The translations under genes were made by a program, and so were the position numbers. Below, piece after piece: positions 7,086 to 16,700 of a DNA stretch of 23,070 nt. The stretch is from a virus. The notes below the pieces were generated by a model that was not told the DNA's origin, ran no database searches, and saw only the letters and a program-made list of their open reading frames with translations. Position 1 is the first letter of the stretch. Each line of letters begins with the position of its first letter. The stretch lies in IMG/VR virus record IMGVR_UViG_3300020420_000063, positions 1-23,070 of that record. One strand, given 5' to 3'.

Positions 7086-7770
7086 CAAAGAAAAACGTAG
7101 ACAGTACGAGCATCAGCTTAAGATCAGAGAACGTAAGTGGATGCAGACTAGGTCTACATACCAAAGTAAAAAAGTACAATTTGCACAAGAAGTTGACCTA
7201 GCAAATATAGCAGCTCAACGTGCATATACAAGAACAAACATACAATTAAATAGAGCTAGAGCATCAGCTATTTTACAGAATGAAGAAGACTTTAAAAAGA
7301 TGTTATCTAACGAAGGTGTGATAGAAGCCTCTGCTGCTGAACGTGGTGTAAGAGGTGCATCAGTTAGGAGACAGTTAGTTATGAATCAAGGTCAGTTTGG
7401 TCTGAGTCAAGCGATGAGGTCTAGAGCTTTAGCCACTGCTGGCTTTGATGCTAAAGAAGTCATGGCAGATACTAACAGACAACTGAAGAGTACACTTAAC
7501 AGATCATTTAGTAAAGTAGCTGTAGCACCTGTACAAGATATTGCACCACCTCCACCAGTTATGCAGAATGTAGGTATGACACTTATGTTAGGTATGGGTC
7601 AAGCATTAGCTGCTGGACTAGAAGCCAATATAGGAAATAACACTATGGATGCTGGACAAACACCAAAGTTTGTTTCTCAATCTGGTAGTGGAATGGCAGG
7701 CAATAGTCCTTATCTCTATACTACAGACCCTACATTTGGTCATCAGATTAGAACCTTTCAAAGTTATTAA
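7015..7770 (+). CDS. Internal virion protein B (T7 gp14-like)
   Basis: This 251-aa protein is equivalent to T7 gp14 (196 aa), the ejectosome component that ends up in the host outer membrane after ejection. The start MCDVAAIGPAIGAVGNAAAA is a short hydrophobic Ala/Gly segment, as is usual for the family. A long charged helix follows (residues 26-95, KEKRRQYEHQLKIRERKW). Then come ASAAERGVRGASVRRQL and a Pro run (APPPPV) before a second hydrophobic stretch near residue 190 (VGMTLMLGMGQALAAGL). The start is GTG at 7015, which gives the expected MC start. It lies 71 nt upstream of the end of the gp13-like frame. It sits directly before gp15. Confidence 0.88.
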   Translation: MCDVAAIGPAIGAVGNAAAASQANKEKRRQYEHQLKIRERKWMQTRSTYQSKKVQFAQEVDLANIAAQRAYTRTNIQLNRARASAILQNEEDFKKMLSNEGVIEASAAERGVRGASVRRQLVMNQGQFGLSQAMRSRALATAGFDAKEVMADTNRQLKSTLNRSFSKVAVAPVQDIAPPPPVMQNVGMTLMLGMGQALAAGLEANIGNNTMDAGQTPKFVSQSGSGMAGNSPYLYTTDPTFGHQIRTFQSY

Positions 7771-7772
7771 CT

Positions 7773-9827
7773 ATGATTCCACAATTTAATATAACGGGTC
7801 AGTCAGTAAACCCTGAAGAAATCGTGGACATTATTCCCGAACAAGAAAAATCTGACAGACAAATACAACAAAGCGAAGAAAGATACTTTGACCAACTAAA
7901 ACAGGTCAACGAAGATAAGCTAAGAAATGATGAAAAAATGTATCAAGGATTAGCTGATCTTTCTTCTAGCTTTGGTAATTTTTTAAAAAAGAAACAAGAA
8001 AAACATAGACAAGATAGAGAAGCAGAAATAGCTTTAGACATTCTTACAAAAGGTGTAAGCCCAGAACTGGAAGCACAGTTCAGAGGTGACAAAGAAATCC
8101 TGTTTGAAGATGATTTAGCTCTACAAGAGTTTGCATCTAAGATAGAATCCACTGACAGTATCACCGCTCAAGAATTTCGTAAGATGTCTGGTTGGGAAAG
8201 GTATATGGTTGCAGAACAATATGCTTTACAGAAAGCTAAAGACTACGATCAGTATGTTTATGATGCTTACGAAACTACTAAGATAGATGTAATTAGAGAT
8301 GGTCAACCAACGACTGTTGGACATTACGATAACCTATCACTACAAGAACAGGCAGCTTTAGATACAAAGATTAAGTTTGAGTATGCTAGACAATTTGCAG
8401 GATTAAATCCAGCAATGATAGCTACTGTTGTTAAACCAGAAATGGATAAGTTTGACGAGGCTAGACGTAAGAAACAAGCTGTAGAAAGAGAAGCTAACTA
8501 TCAGACAGAGGTAGCAGCTTCTGACAGTAAAATGATACAGACTGGATTTGTTACTGCTAACCCAGAAGACGGACACCAACTTGCACATGACTGGGCTGCT
8601 AGATATGCAGCTAGAAACAAGACAACTCTAGGTGCTGGTAGAAGAGCATTCAAAGAAAACCTAATTAATTTAGTTAGTCAGAATGCTATTACTTATGGAG
8701 AAGCTATGTCTGTAGTTAATCACGAAATAACAGCTCGTGATGGTTCTACTAAGACTATGGGTTCTTGGAAAGAGTGGGCTGGTCTGGAAGGAGAACTAGC
8801 TGGTGCTGCTAAATTAGGTAGTGCTGCTAGAGACGAAGCAAAAGAAAACTCTATAGCTGCTGACTTGTCAGTTATAAGCGAGTTAGAAGCTCCTACTAAT
8901 GAACAAAAAGCACAGTTGTATGCGTACTACAAAAATAAGTATGATGGATATGTACCAATAGAATTATCAGATGCGTTGAAAGGACATTTACCTGACGATG
9001 TAGCAGAAGATATGATTGCACAATCTATACGCTTCCAAGGTGGGGTGTATGATTTTGAAATGGAAAATGTAAGTACTGAAGTGTTTAATAAATACAAAGA
9101 TAAGATAATTACTTCAGGTGCACTCGTACCGGGTTCAGATTTACATGACCAAGCAGCTAAATATCTAAAGGCATACACTGATTTAGGAACAGGAGATACA
9201 TTTGGAAGCACTGAAACTGCTTCAGTAGAATGGCTAAACTTATATGCTGGTCTAGAAGAAGTATTTAATAGTGCTTACAAACAAGCTACTGTAAGAGATG
9301 GTCAGATTGTAGGTAGACCTGAAGATGGAATGAGAGCTGGTCAAGCTGCTGTAAAAGAAGTATTAGATAATGAAAGAGCAAAGGATGCTTTAATGAATCC
9401 TAGTCTTGACCCATCAGATAATACATATAGTAGAAGTATTCAGAAAGGTATGACACAATCTGCTAATGGTCAATGGAGAAAACAAAAAATTAATACAGAC
9501 CCAACAACACAGCGAGAATTGTTGATGTGGAGTAAGACTCCATTAAAACAGTCTAGAGATATACCAGACTACTATCGTGATCTAGCTATGAGAATGGGAG
9601 TTAATCCTATTGACTTAGCTAACTCACAGCTACAGTTTTATACAGATGACGCAGGAGATATAAAACCTCAAGAAAATAAAAAGAACGATAAAATATTAAA
9701 TCTTATTTACAAATTCCCTACACGTTCTCGTATAACAAGAGCAAGACTTGAAGACGAAGGACAGGGTGAACAGAACGTAAAAACTTCTATTTATAACAAA
9801 AAAGGCTTGATGAGAAAGGACCAGTAA
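7773..9827 (+). CDS. Internal virion protein C (T7 gp15-like)
   Basis: This 684-aa protein occupies the gp15 position (T7 gp15 is 747 aa), the periplasmic tube of the ejection machine. It is almost entirely alpha-helical and charged. The early region (EKSDRQIQQSEERYFDQLKQ through FLKKKQEKHRQDREAEIALD) is a likely coiled coil. The segments EFRKMSGWERYMVAEQYALQ and LGAGRRAFKENLINLVSQNA are of the sort seen in cyanophage gp15. No enzyme motif is visible. It starts two bases after the gp14 stop. Assignment rests on gene order, size and helical composition. Confidence 0.88.
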   Translation: MIPQFNITGQSVNPEEIVDIIPEQEKSDRQIQQSEERYFDQLKQVNEDKLRNDEKMYQGLADLSSSFGNFLKKKQEKHRQDREAEIALDILTKGVSPELEAQFRGDKEILFEDDLALQEFASKIESTDSITAQEFRKMSGWERYMVAEQYALQKAKDYDQYVYDAYETTKIDVIRDGQPTTVGHYDNLSLQEQAALDTKIKFEYARQFAGLNPAMIATVVKPEMDKFDEARRKKQAVEREANYQTEVAASDSKMIQTGFVTANPEDGHQLAHDWAARYAARNKTTLGAGRRAFKENLINLVSQNAITYGEAMSVVNHEITARDGSTKTMGSWKEWAGLEGELAGAAKLGSAARDEAKENSIAADLSVISELEAPTNEQKAQLYAYYKNKYDGYVPIELSDALKGHLPDDVAEDMIAQSIRFQGGVYDFEMENVSTEVFNKYKDKIITSGALVPGSDLHDQAAKYLKAYTDLGTGDTFGSTETASVEWLNLYAGLEEVFNSAYKQATVRDGQIVGRPEDGMRAGQAAVKEVLDNERAKDALMNPSLDPSDNTYSRSIQKGMTQSANGQWRKQKINTDPTTQRELLMWSKTPLKQSRDIPDYYRDLAMRMGVNPIDLANSQLQFYTDDAGDIKPQENKKNDKILNLIYKFPTRSRITRARLEDEGQGEQNVKTSIYNKKGLMRKDQ

Positions 9828-9838
9828 CTGCGGATTAC

Positions 9839-9860
9839 TAGCCTTATCTTAGGCTATAAT
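9839..9860 (+). promoter_or_regulatory. Hairpin overlapping a TATAAT box before gp16
   Basis: In the 46-nt gap, TAGCCT (9839-9844) and AGGCTA (9851-9856) form a perfect 6-bp inverted repeat around TATCTT. The right arm runs into TATAAT (9855-9860), an ideal sigma70 -10 box. No good -35 is seen at the right distance (CGGATT at 9832). A start site about 7 nt downstream would leave a very short leader before the ATG at 9874. It may be a weak internal promoter with an overlapping operator, or just an RNA stem. Confidence 0.3.
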
Positions 9861-9873
9861 TACCGTGGTAACT

Positions 9874-12800
9874 ATGAATGAAGAATTTGACCCTACACTA
9901 GAAATAGGAATCTCTGGTACAGGGATGTCCGAAGAGGACACACAAAAGGCAGTACAAAATATCGAAGCTGCTGATATAGAAAATGGAATAGTAGAACCTG
10001 AAGTCGAAGTACCGGCAGAGGTTGTACCTGAAGAAGCTAAACCTGAAGGTCCAACAGCATTAGACTATGCTGCTGACACTGCAATAGGTTTAGGAGCTGG
10101 TGCTAGAGATATAGCTTCTAATATCATCACTGCTCCAGAAAGAGTTATTGACTTTTTCAATGGAGAGATGGCAGAGGAGTCAAAAACTGATGAAGGATAT
10201 CAGACAGAATGGGACCAGTTTATGTATGGCGACGGCGACCCTATTGAAACTAAAACATGGTGGGGTGGTCTAGTCAGAGGTGCTACAGATGTCGTTGGTA
10301 CTATCGCTGTAACAGGTGGTATTGGTAAAGCTGTACAAGGTTTATCAGTTGGAACTAAAGCTGTTACTGCTGCATCAAAACTTAAAAATATAAAGCAAAC
10401 AACTACACTAGCTAAAGAACTTAAGAAAGGTGCTTTACTTGGTTTACGTTATGACCTTGTATCTAAAAATGAATCACAAGATAATTTACTTGGAACTCTT
10501 ACAAAACACTATGGTTGGATAGACACACCTCTTACTACCAAAGATACAGACCATCCTGCATTAAATAAACTTAGACATATTGTAGAAGGTATGGGTATAG
10601 GTGCTGTGTTTGATGCAACTATATTTAAAATCACACCACTAGCTCAGTTATTACTTAGACAAGGAAAAGAAGGTGCAAAGGTTGTAGCTGATACTGGTGT
10701 AAAAGCTGGTAAAGAAATAGGTGATGCAGCTAAAAGAGTGTATGATGCTAAAGGTGAACTAAAGGCAGCAGCAGGAGAAGACGTAGCTGCACTTAGAGCA
10801 AAGTTTGAGGAGTTTACTAACTCAAGAAAACAGAGTATAGAAGTACAGAAAAGAGAACAAGCTAAATCACAGATGAAAGACTCTGGGTTTAGAGCACCAA
10901 AGAACGAACCTATCGCTGACCCTTGGCAAGGAGCTACAACTTCTAACAGCACCGCTTCAGATGTTAACAAGTCTATGAAGCGTATGAAAAACGAATGGGG
11001 TGCAGAAGAAGGAAGTACAGATTCTATGCTTTCTAACACTCAGATTAGCAGAATGGCTGAAGGTACAGGTGAGACTGAAAAAGTAATAAAAGAAGTTTTA
11101 AGTAATTTTAGAAGTCAAGGATTTGTTAAAGAGCTAGAAGCTAGTGCTAGAAGTGCAGGAAAAACATTGCAAGAAAGTATTGGTGAAGACCTTGATATGT
11201 TTAGAGCTGTTTACGAAGGTAGAAATACAAGTGATGTAACTACTGAACAATTCTTTAAAAAATTTACTAGAAGACAAAGACCAATCTACGACGCAAAAGG
11301 TAAGAAAACAGGTGAATACATGCAGCCTATGTTTATCAAAGCCTTAGACATGGTAAACACATCTTTGTTTAATGACATAAGAGATCAAGGTATTACTGCT
11401 AGAGAACTAGCTAACATAGTTGACGTAAATGATATTGATGGTCCAGCTCAACAGATGGTTGAAAAATTAATTGCTGGTTTAAAACTTAGAAAAAGATCAG
11501 CTTATGAAGCATCTCAACAGCTTGCAGAAATTGGTGACTCACGTTTAAGAAAGTCAGGAAAAGACTTAGATGAAATGATTGAAGCGGACGTAAAGGATAG
11601 TATAGATGCGTTCCGTGTAGCTCTACAAATGACTACTGAACAAGACGGTGACGAAGTATTTAAGACTATATTTGAAGGTATATCTATGGCTGACGGTGTA
11701 CACACACTAGATGATCTTGACGTATTTATGCGTAAGAAAATGAGAGGTGGTACATTTGCTGGTGATAAGAAAAAGACTGGTGCATTTTTAAGAGAGATGG
11801 GTACTATGTTTACTCATAGTGTTTTATCTGGACCTAAAACATCAGTTCGCGCAATCATGGGTACATCTACCGCAGCATTTACTAGACCTATGGCTATGGC
11901 TATGGGTGGTTTAATGAAAGGTGATGCAACTATAACTAGAGCTGCATTAGCTTCTCTTAACTCAATGCGTGAAATGGTACCAGAAGCATTTACATATTTT
12001 AAAAAAAGACTAAATAGTTACTGGGCTGGTGATATATCTACAATGAAAACTAGATTTGTAGAGAGAAATAAACTAGATGACCAATGGCAAATGTATGGAC
12101 ATTGGGCAGAAACAAGAGGTAATACAGTAGATAAGGCATTATATCGTACAGCTAACATGGTTAGAGGTTTGAATGATAGCAGTCTTCTTACATATTCTAC
12201 TAAAATTATGGCAGCAACTGACGATACCTTTGCACTAATGATAGGTAGAGCTAGAGCTAGAGAGAAAGCATTTTTAGCTGCTGCTGACAGATTACCTGAT
12301 GGTAACTTTAGTAACCTAGATCAGACATTTTTTAAGAATCAAGAAGATTTATTTCAACAACAAATATTTAAACCTGACGGTACTTTAGCTGACGAAATGG
12401 CTGACTTTAGTAGAAGAGAAGCTACATTGACTCAAGACCTAACAGGTTTTAGTAAGAGTTTGGCTAAAGCATTTGACGAAGCACCATGGGCTAGACCTTT
12501 CTTCCTATTTGCTAGAACAGGTGTTAATGGATTAGCATTAACTGCTAAACATACTCCCGGTTTTAACTTCTTTGTTAAAGAGTTTAACATGATAGCTAAA
12601 GCTAAACCCGGAGATGATCTTTCTGATTTACTACAGTATGGAATTAGGACCCCCCAGGATTTGATGAATGCTAAAGCTATCCAAAATGGTAGACTAGCAA
12701 TAGGTTCTGCTGCTATAAGTATGGCGTCTATGGCATATCTTAGTGGTAACTTACATGGTAATGGACCAACAGATAGAAAGCAAAGACAAGCATGGTTAGA

Positions 12801-13737
12801 CATGGGATGGAAACCAAGGACTATAAAACTTGGTGACGTCTGGGTAAACTATGATGCCTTTGAACCATACAACCAAATACTTGCATTAGTAGGAGATATA
12901 GGAGATCACCAACAGTTAATGGGTGAAGAATGGGCTGAAGATAGATTATTAAAACTAGCTATGGCAATGGGAAGTACAGTTACAAGTAAGTCCTATCTAG
13001 CTGGTATGCAGTCATTCGTTGATCTATTCTCTGGTCAACCCGGACAGTCTAATAGAATCATTGCTTCTTTGGCTAATAACACAGTACCTTTATCTGGTCT
13101 TAGAAATGAGATAGGTAAAGTACTAACACCATATACAAGAGAGCTAGGTTCTGATTTAGCAAGTTCTATAAGAAACAGAAACTTAATAACTGAGAACATA
13201 GCAACAGACCCACTACCTATTAAGTACGATATATTAACTGGTAAACCTATTAAAGATCACGATTTTGTTACTCGTATGTTTAATGCGTTCTCACCTGTTA
13301 ACTTTAATTTAGATTACTCAGAAGGTAGAGAGTTTTTATTTAACAGTGGCTATGATATGAGAACTTCTACATATACAGCTCCAGATGGAACAGATCTATC
13401 TGACAGTCCAAAGGTCAGATCAATGTTTCAGAAAGCTATAGGTGACCAAAACTTATTAGCTAAGTTTGATGAGATGGCTAAGTCAGAAAATATGCAGATA
13501 TCTCTTGCAGAAATGAACTGGCACCGTAAAAATGGATTGTCTGATGTCGAACCAAAATCATTCCCACACTACAAAAAAATTGCAAAGACGTTTGACCGAG
13601 CTAAGAAACGAGCTTGGGCGAGCCTTAAAAATGATAACGACGTCCAAAAGTTGTTACTCGAAGAAAGGCAACAAAAGCTAAAAAACAGAGATGCAAACAA
13701 AGGCACAATAGAAAAGATGCTAGAGATGCCTAAATAA
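9874..13737 (+). CDS. Internal virion protein D (T7 gp16-like)
   Basis: This 1287-aa protein corresponds to T7 gp16 (1318 aa), the largest core protein, which crosses the inner membrane during DNA ejection. The N-terminal 70 residues are acidic and low in complexity ([19 protein letters not shown]). Then come small-residue helices ([19 protein letters not shown]) and a hydrophobic stretch at about 140-160 ([20 protein letters not shown]). The C-terminal half has family-like segments: [40 protein letters not shown], and a charged end ([20 protein letters not shown]). The soluble lytic transglycosylase domain at the start of T7 gp16 is not recognisable here. The start is uncertain: a GTG at 9865 would add three residues, but the ATG is preferred. 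Confidence 0.9.
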   Translation: MNEEFDPTLEIGISGTGMSEEDTQKAVQNIEAADIENGIVEPEVEVPAEVVPEEAKPEGPTALDYAADTAIGLGAGARDIASNIITAPERVIDFFNGEMAEESKTDEGYQTEWDQFMYGDGDPIETKTWWGGLVRGATDVVGTIAVTGGIGKAVQGLSVGTKAVTAASKLKNIKQTTTLAKELKKGALLGLRYDLVSKNESQDNLLGTLTKHYGWIDTPLTTKDTDHPALNKLRHIVEGMGIGAVFDATIFKITPLAQLLLRQGKEGAKVVADTGVKAGKEIGDAAKRVYDAKGELKAAAGEDVAALRAKFEEFTNSRKQSIEVQKREQAKSQMKDSGFRAPKNEPIADPWQGATTSNSTASDVNKSMKRMKNEWGAEEGSTDSMLSNTQISRMAEGTGETEKVIKEVLSNFRSQGFVKELEASARSAGKTLQESIGEDLDMFRAVYEGRNTSDVTTEQFFKKFTRRQRPIYDAKGKKTGEYMQPMFIKALDMVNTSLFNDIRDQGITARELANIVDVNDIDGPAQQMVEKLIAGLKLRKRSAYEASQQLAEIGDSRLRKSGKDLDEMIEADVKDSIDAFRVALQMTTEQDGDEVFKTIFEGISMADGVHTLDDLDVFMRKKMRGGTFAGDKKKTGAFLREMGTMFTHSVLSGPKTSVRAIMGTSTAAFTRPMAMAMGGLMKGDATITRAALASLNSMREMVPEAFTYFKKRLNSYWAGDISTMKTRFVERNKLDDQWQMYGHWAETRGNTVDKALYRTANMVRGLNDSSLLTYSTKIMAATDDTFALMIGRARAREKAFLAAADRLPDGNFSNLDQTFFKNQEDLFQQQIFKPDGTLADEMADFSRREATLTQDLTGFSKSLAKAFDEAPWARPFFLFARTGVNGLALTAKHTPGFNFFVKEFNMIAKAKPGDDLSDLLQYGIRTPQDLMNAKAIQNGRLAIGSAAISMASMAYLSGNLHGNGPTDRKQRQAWLDMGWKPRTIKLGDVWVNYDAFEPYNQILALVGDIGDHQQLMGEEWAEDRLLKLAMAMGSTVTSKSYLAGMQSFVDLFSGQPGQSNRIIASLANNTVPLSGLRNEIGKVLTPYTRELGSDLASSIRNRNLITENIATDPLPIKYDILTGKPIKDHDFVTRMFNAFSPVNFNLDYSEGREFLFNSGYDMRTSTYTAPDGTDLSDSPKVRSMFQKAIGDQNLLAKFDEMAKSENMQISLAEMNWHRKNGLSDVEPKSFPHYKKIAKTFDRAKKRAWASLKNDNDVQKLLLEERQQKLKNRDANKGTIEKMLEMPK

Positions 13738-13750
13738 TCCGCCCGTCAAA

Positions 13751-13765
13751 TTATCCCTTAGATAA
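13751..13765 (+). promoter_or_regulatory. Short inverted repeat abutting the tail fibre start
   Basis: TTATC (13751-13755) and GATAA (13761-13765) flank CCTTA and end at the base before the fibre ATG at 13766. The 5-bp stem is AU-rich and weak, but it occupies the ribosome-binding position in the 28-nt gap. It might tune translation or be chance. Confidence 0.2.
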
Positions 13766-16700
13766 ATGGCGACAAAAACTGAAGAATTTTTAACAGGAAC
13801 CGGTACCTCTATCGGTTTTACAACTCAATACATAAATGAATCTGACATTAAAGTCAGAGTTGACGGAGGTAATCCTTTAACCTTTATAGGTACTACAGGA
13901 ACTCCAGCAACAGGACAATATAAAATAGCTGCTAACAGCACAACCATAAACTTTGGCGATAACCAGAACGGTAAAAGTCTACACATATATAGTGAGACAG
14001 ATGTAAGTTCACCTACAGTAAGTTTTACTCCCGGTTCATCTATCAAAGCTGCTGACTTGAATGCCTTAGAAACTTTAGTTAGACATGGTATTAAAGAAAG
14101 TAGAAACGAAATAGTTACATCTGACCTTAGAGACGAACAGATAACATCTTCTAAAATTAAAGATGGAACTATAGTTGATGGTGATATTGCTAGTAATGCA
14201 GCTATAGCACAGACTAAAATAGCAACAGGTACATTACCAAGTGGTATTCAAGTAGCCTCTGCTAACATAGTTAATGGAACTATAGTCAATGATGACGTAA
14301 GTTCTAGTGCAAACATACAAGGTTCTAAACTTGCTGATGACAGTGTACCTCTTACTAAGTTAGGTGGAGGAACATTACCTTCAGACATAGATGTAACATC
14401 TACCAACATACAAGATGGCACGATTACTAATATTGATATCTCGAATAGTGCTGCTATCGCTCACGGTAAACTGGCTCTTGATATCGTTAATTCAGACATT
14501 AATGCAAGCGCAGATATTGCCGGAAGCAAGCTGGCAAACGATTCAGTGGGACTATCCAAATTAGGTGGAGGAGCTTTACCTACAGACATTACTATTACAA
14601 CTAACAACATAGTAGATGGCACTATTGTAAATGCTGACATCAAATCTGATGCTGGTATTGCATATACTAAACTACAGACTGGTGTATTACCAGCCGATAG
14701 GATGGTTAACAGTGCTAACATTGTAGATGGTTCTATAGTAGATGCTGATATAAACGCGAGTGCAGATATACAAGGTTCTAAATTACTTAATGACTCTGTA
14801 AGTTTAGATAAACTAGGGTCAGGAAACTTACCTACAGACATCAAGATTACCCAAGCTAACATAACAGCAGGGAATATTGTAGATGCTGATATCAACGCTA
14901 GTGCTGATATACAAGGTACTAAGTTAAAAGACGATTCTGTACCTCTAACTAAGTTTGGAGCTGGTGCTCTACCTACAGACATAACTGTAGCTAGTGCTAA
15001 CATAGTTGACGGAACTATAGTAAACGCAGATATAAATGCTAGTGCAAATATAGCTGGTAGTAAATTAGCTAACGATTCTGTAACCCTAGATAAATTAGGT
15101 TCAGGAGCACTGCCTACAGACATAACTGTAGCTAGTACTAACATAGTCAATGGCACTATTGTCAATGCAGATATAAATGCTAGTGCAGAAATAGAAGGTT
15201 CTAAGTTACTTAACGATTCTGTAACTCTAGATAAGTTAGGTTCTGGTAACCTACCTACAGATATAAATGTCAGTAACAGTAACATTGTTACCGGTACACT
15301 AGATGGTAGATACTATACAGAGACTGAGCTAAATGCTGGTCAGTTAGATAATAGATATTTTACAGAAACTGAGCTTACAAATGGAGCTTTAGACGGTAGA
15401 TACTACACAGAAACAGAAGCTGAAGCTAAGTTCTTAAGACAAGACAGTTCAGAAACTATTGCTAGTGGTGCTACATGGTCTAACTCTGACGCATTCGTAG
15501 CTACAACTGCTGCTATTAACGCTAGAATTATTGACCTTATTGATGACGTTGGTGGTTTTACAGCTATTACAAACCAACTTAGCTTCCCAACTACTAACCC
15601 ACAAGGGTCTACAGGACAGGCAGCTATATTAAGTATTGGAGCTACAACTGCTACACTAACTCCTAGCAGTGGAACTATAACCATAGCTAATGGTGCTGGC
15701 ACAGGAAACACTGTAACTATAACTGGTGCTCCTACAATACCTCAAGGTTTTGGTTTCTTAGTTAATTCTACATCCACATTACATACATATACTTTTCATA
15801 GATTAGTACCTATAGCAACTCAGGTTGACACTGTTGCTACAAACATAACTAACATTGTCAATGCTGGTGCAAACGTAGCTGATATAAATAACTTTGCTGA
15901 TATATACATTATATCTGCTAGTGAACCTACAACAAGAAATGATAGTTCATCTTTACAAGAAGGTGATTTATGGTATGACAGTTCTAACGATAACTTACTT
16001 GTATATACAGGAAGTGCGTTTGCTATTATCACACCTAATCAAACAGTTCTTGATAACGTTGCTACTGTATCTGGAGCTATAACATATAGTGAAGACTTAG
16101 GTCTTATTACACAGGCTGTAGCTACAGGTAGTTCTAATGGTTCATTAGATATAGTTGCAGATGCTTTAGAAGATGAGGTTACATTTACTATCACTGTATC
16201 TGGAGGTAAGTACTTAATAGACGGTGTATCAGCTCCTGCTTTGACATTGTACAAAGGTTGGACATATACATTTGATGTAAGTGATAGCTCTAACAGTGCT
16301 CATCCATTACGATTCTATGCTGGTAGTTCTCAGTATTCAACTGGAGTTACTGTTACAGGTAGCCAAGGTAATGCTGGAGCAAAGGTACAGATTGTAATAC
16401 CAGAATCACAACCTGCTAACTTCCAATACTATTGTACAAACCATAGCGGTATGGGTAATACCATAACTGTTAAGGATGACCCAATAAAAACAGTATCAGA
16501 CAACGTAGTTAAAATTATAGCTGCTGCTGATAACCAAACCAATATAAACGCAGTACAAGCAAATGCCTCAAACATTAACGCCGTACAAGCTAACAGTTCT
16601 AATATTAATGCTGCTGTTAGCAACGCTTCAAATATTAATGCTGTTGTTTCCAACGCTACAAACATCAATACAGTCGCTGGTAACAACTCAAACATCACTG

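Noticed and set aside
14461-15285. Open frame of 274 codons on the minus strand
   Set aside because: It is complementary to the 141-nt fibre repeats. The lack of stops follows from the repeated codons and the protein has no independent features.
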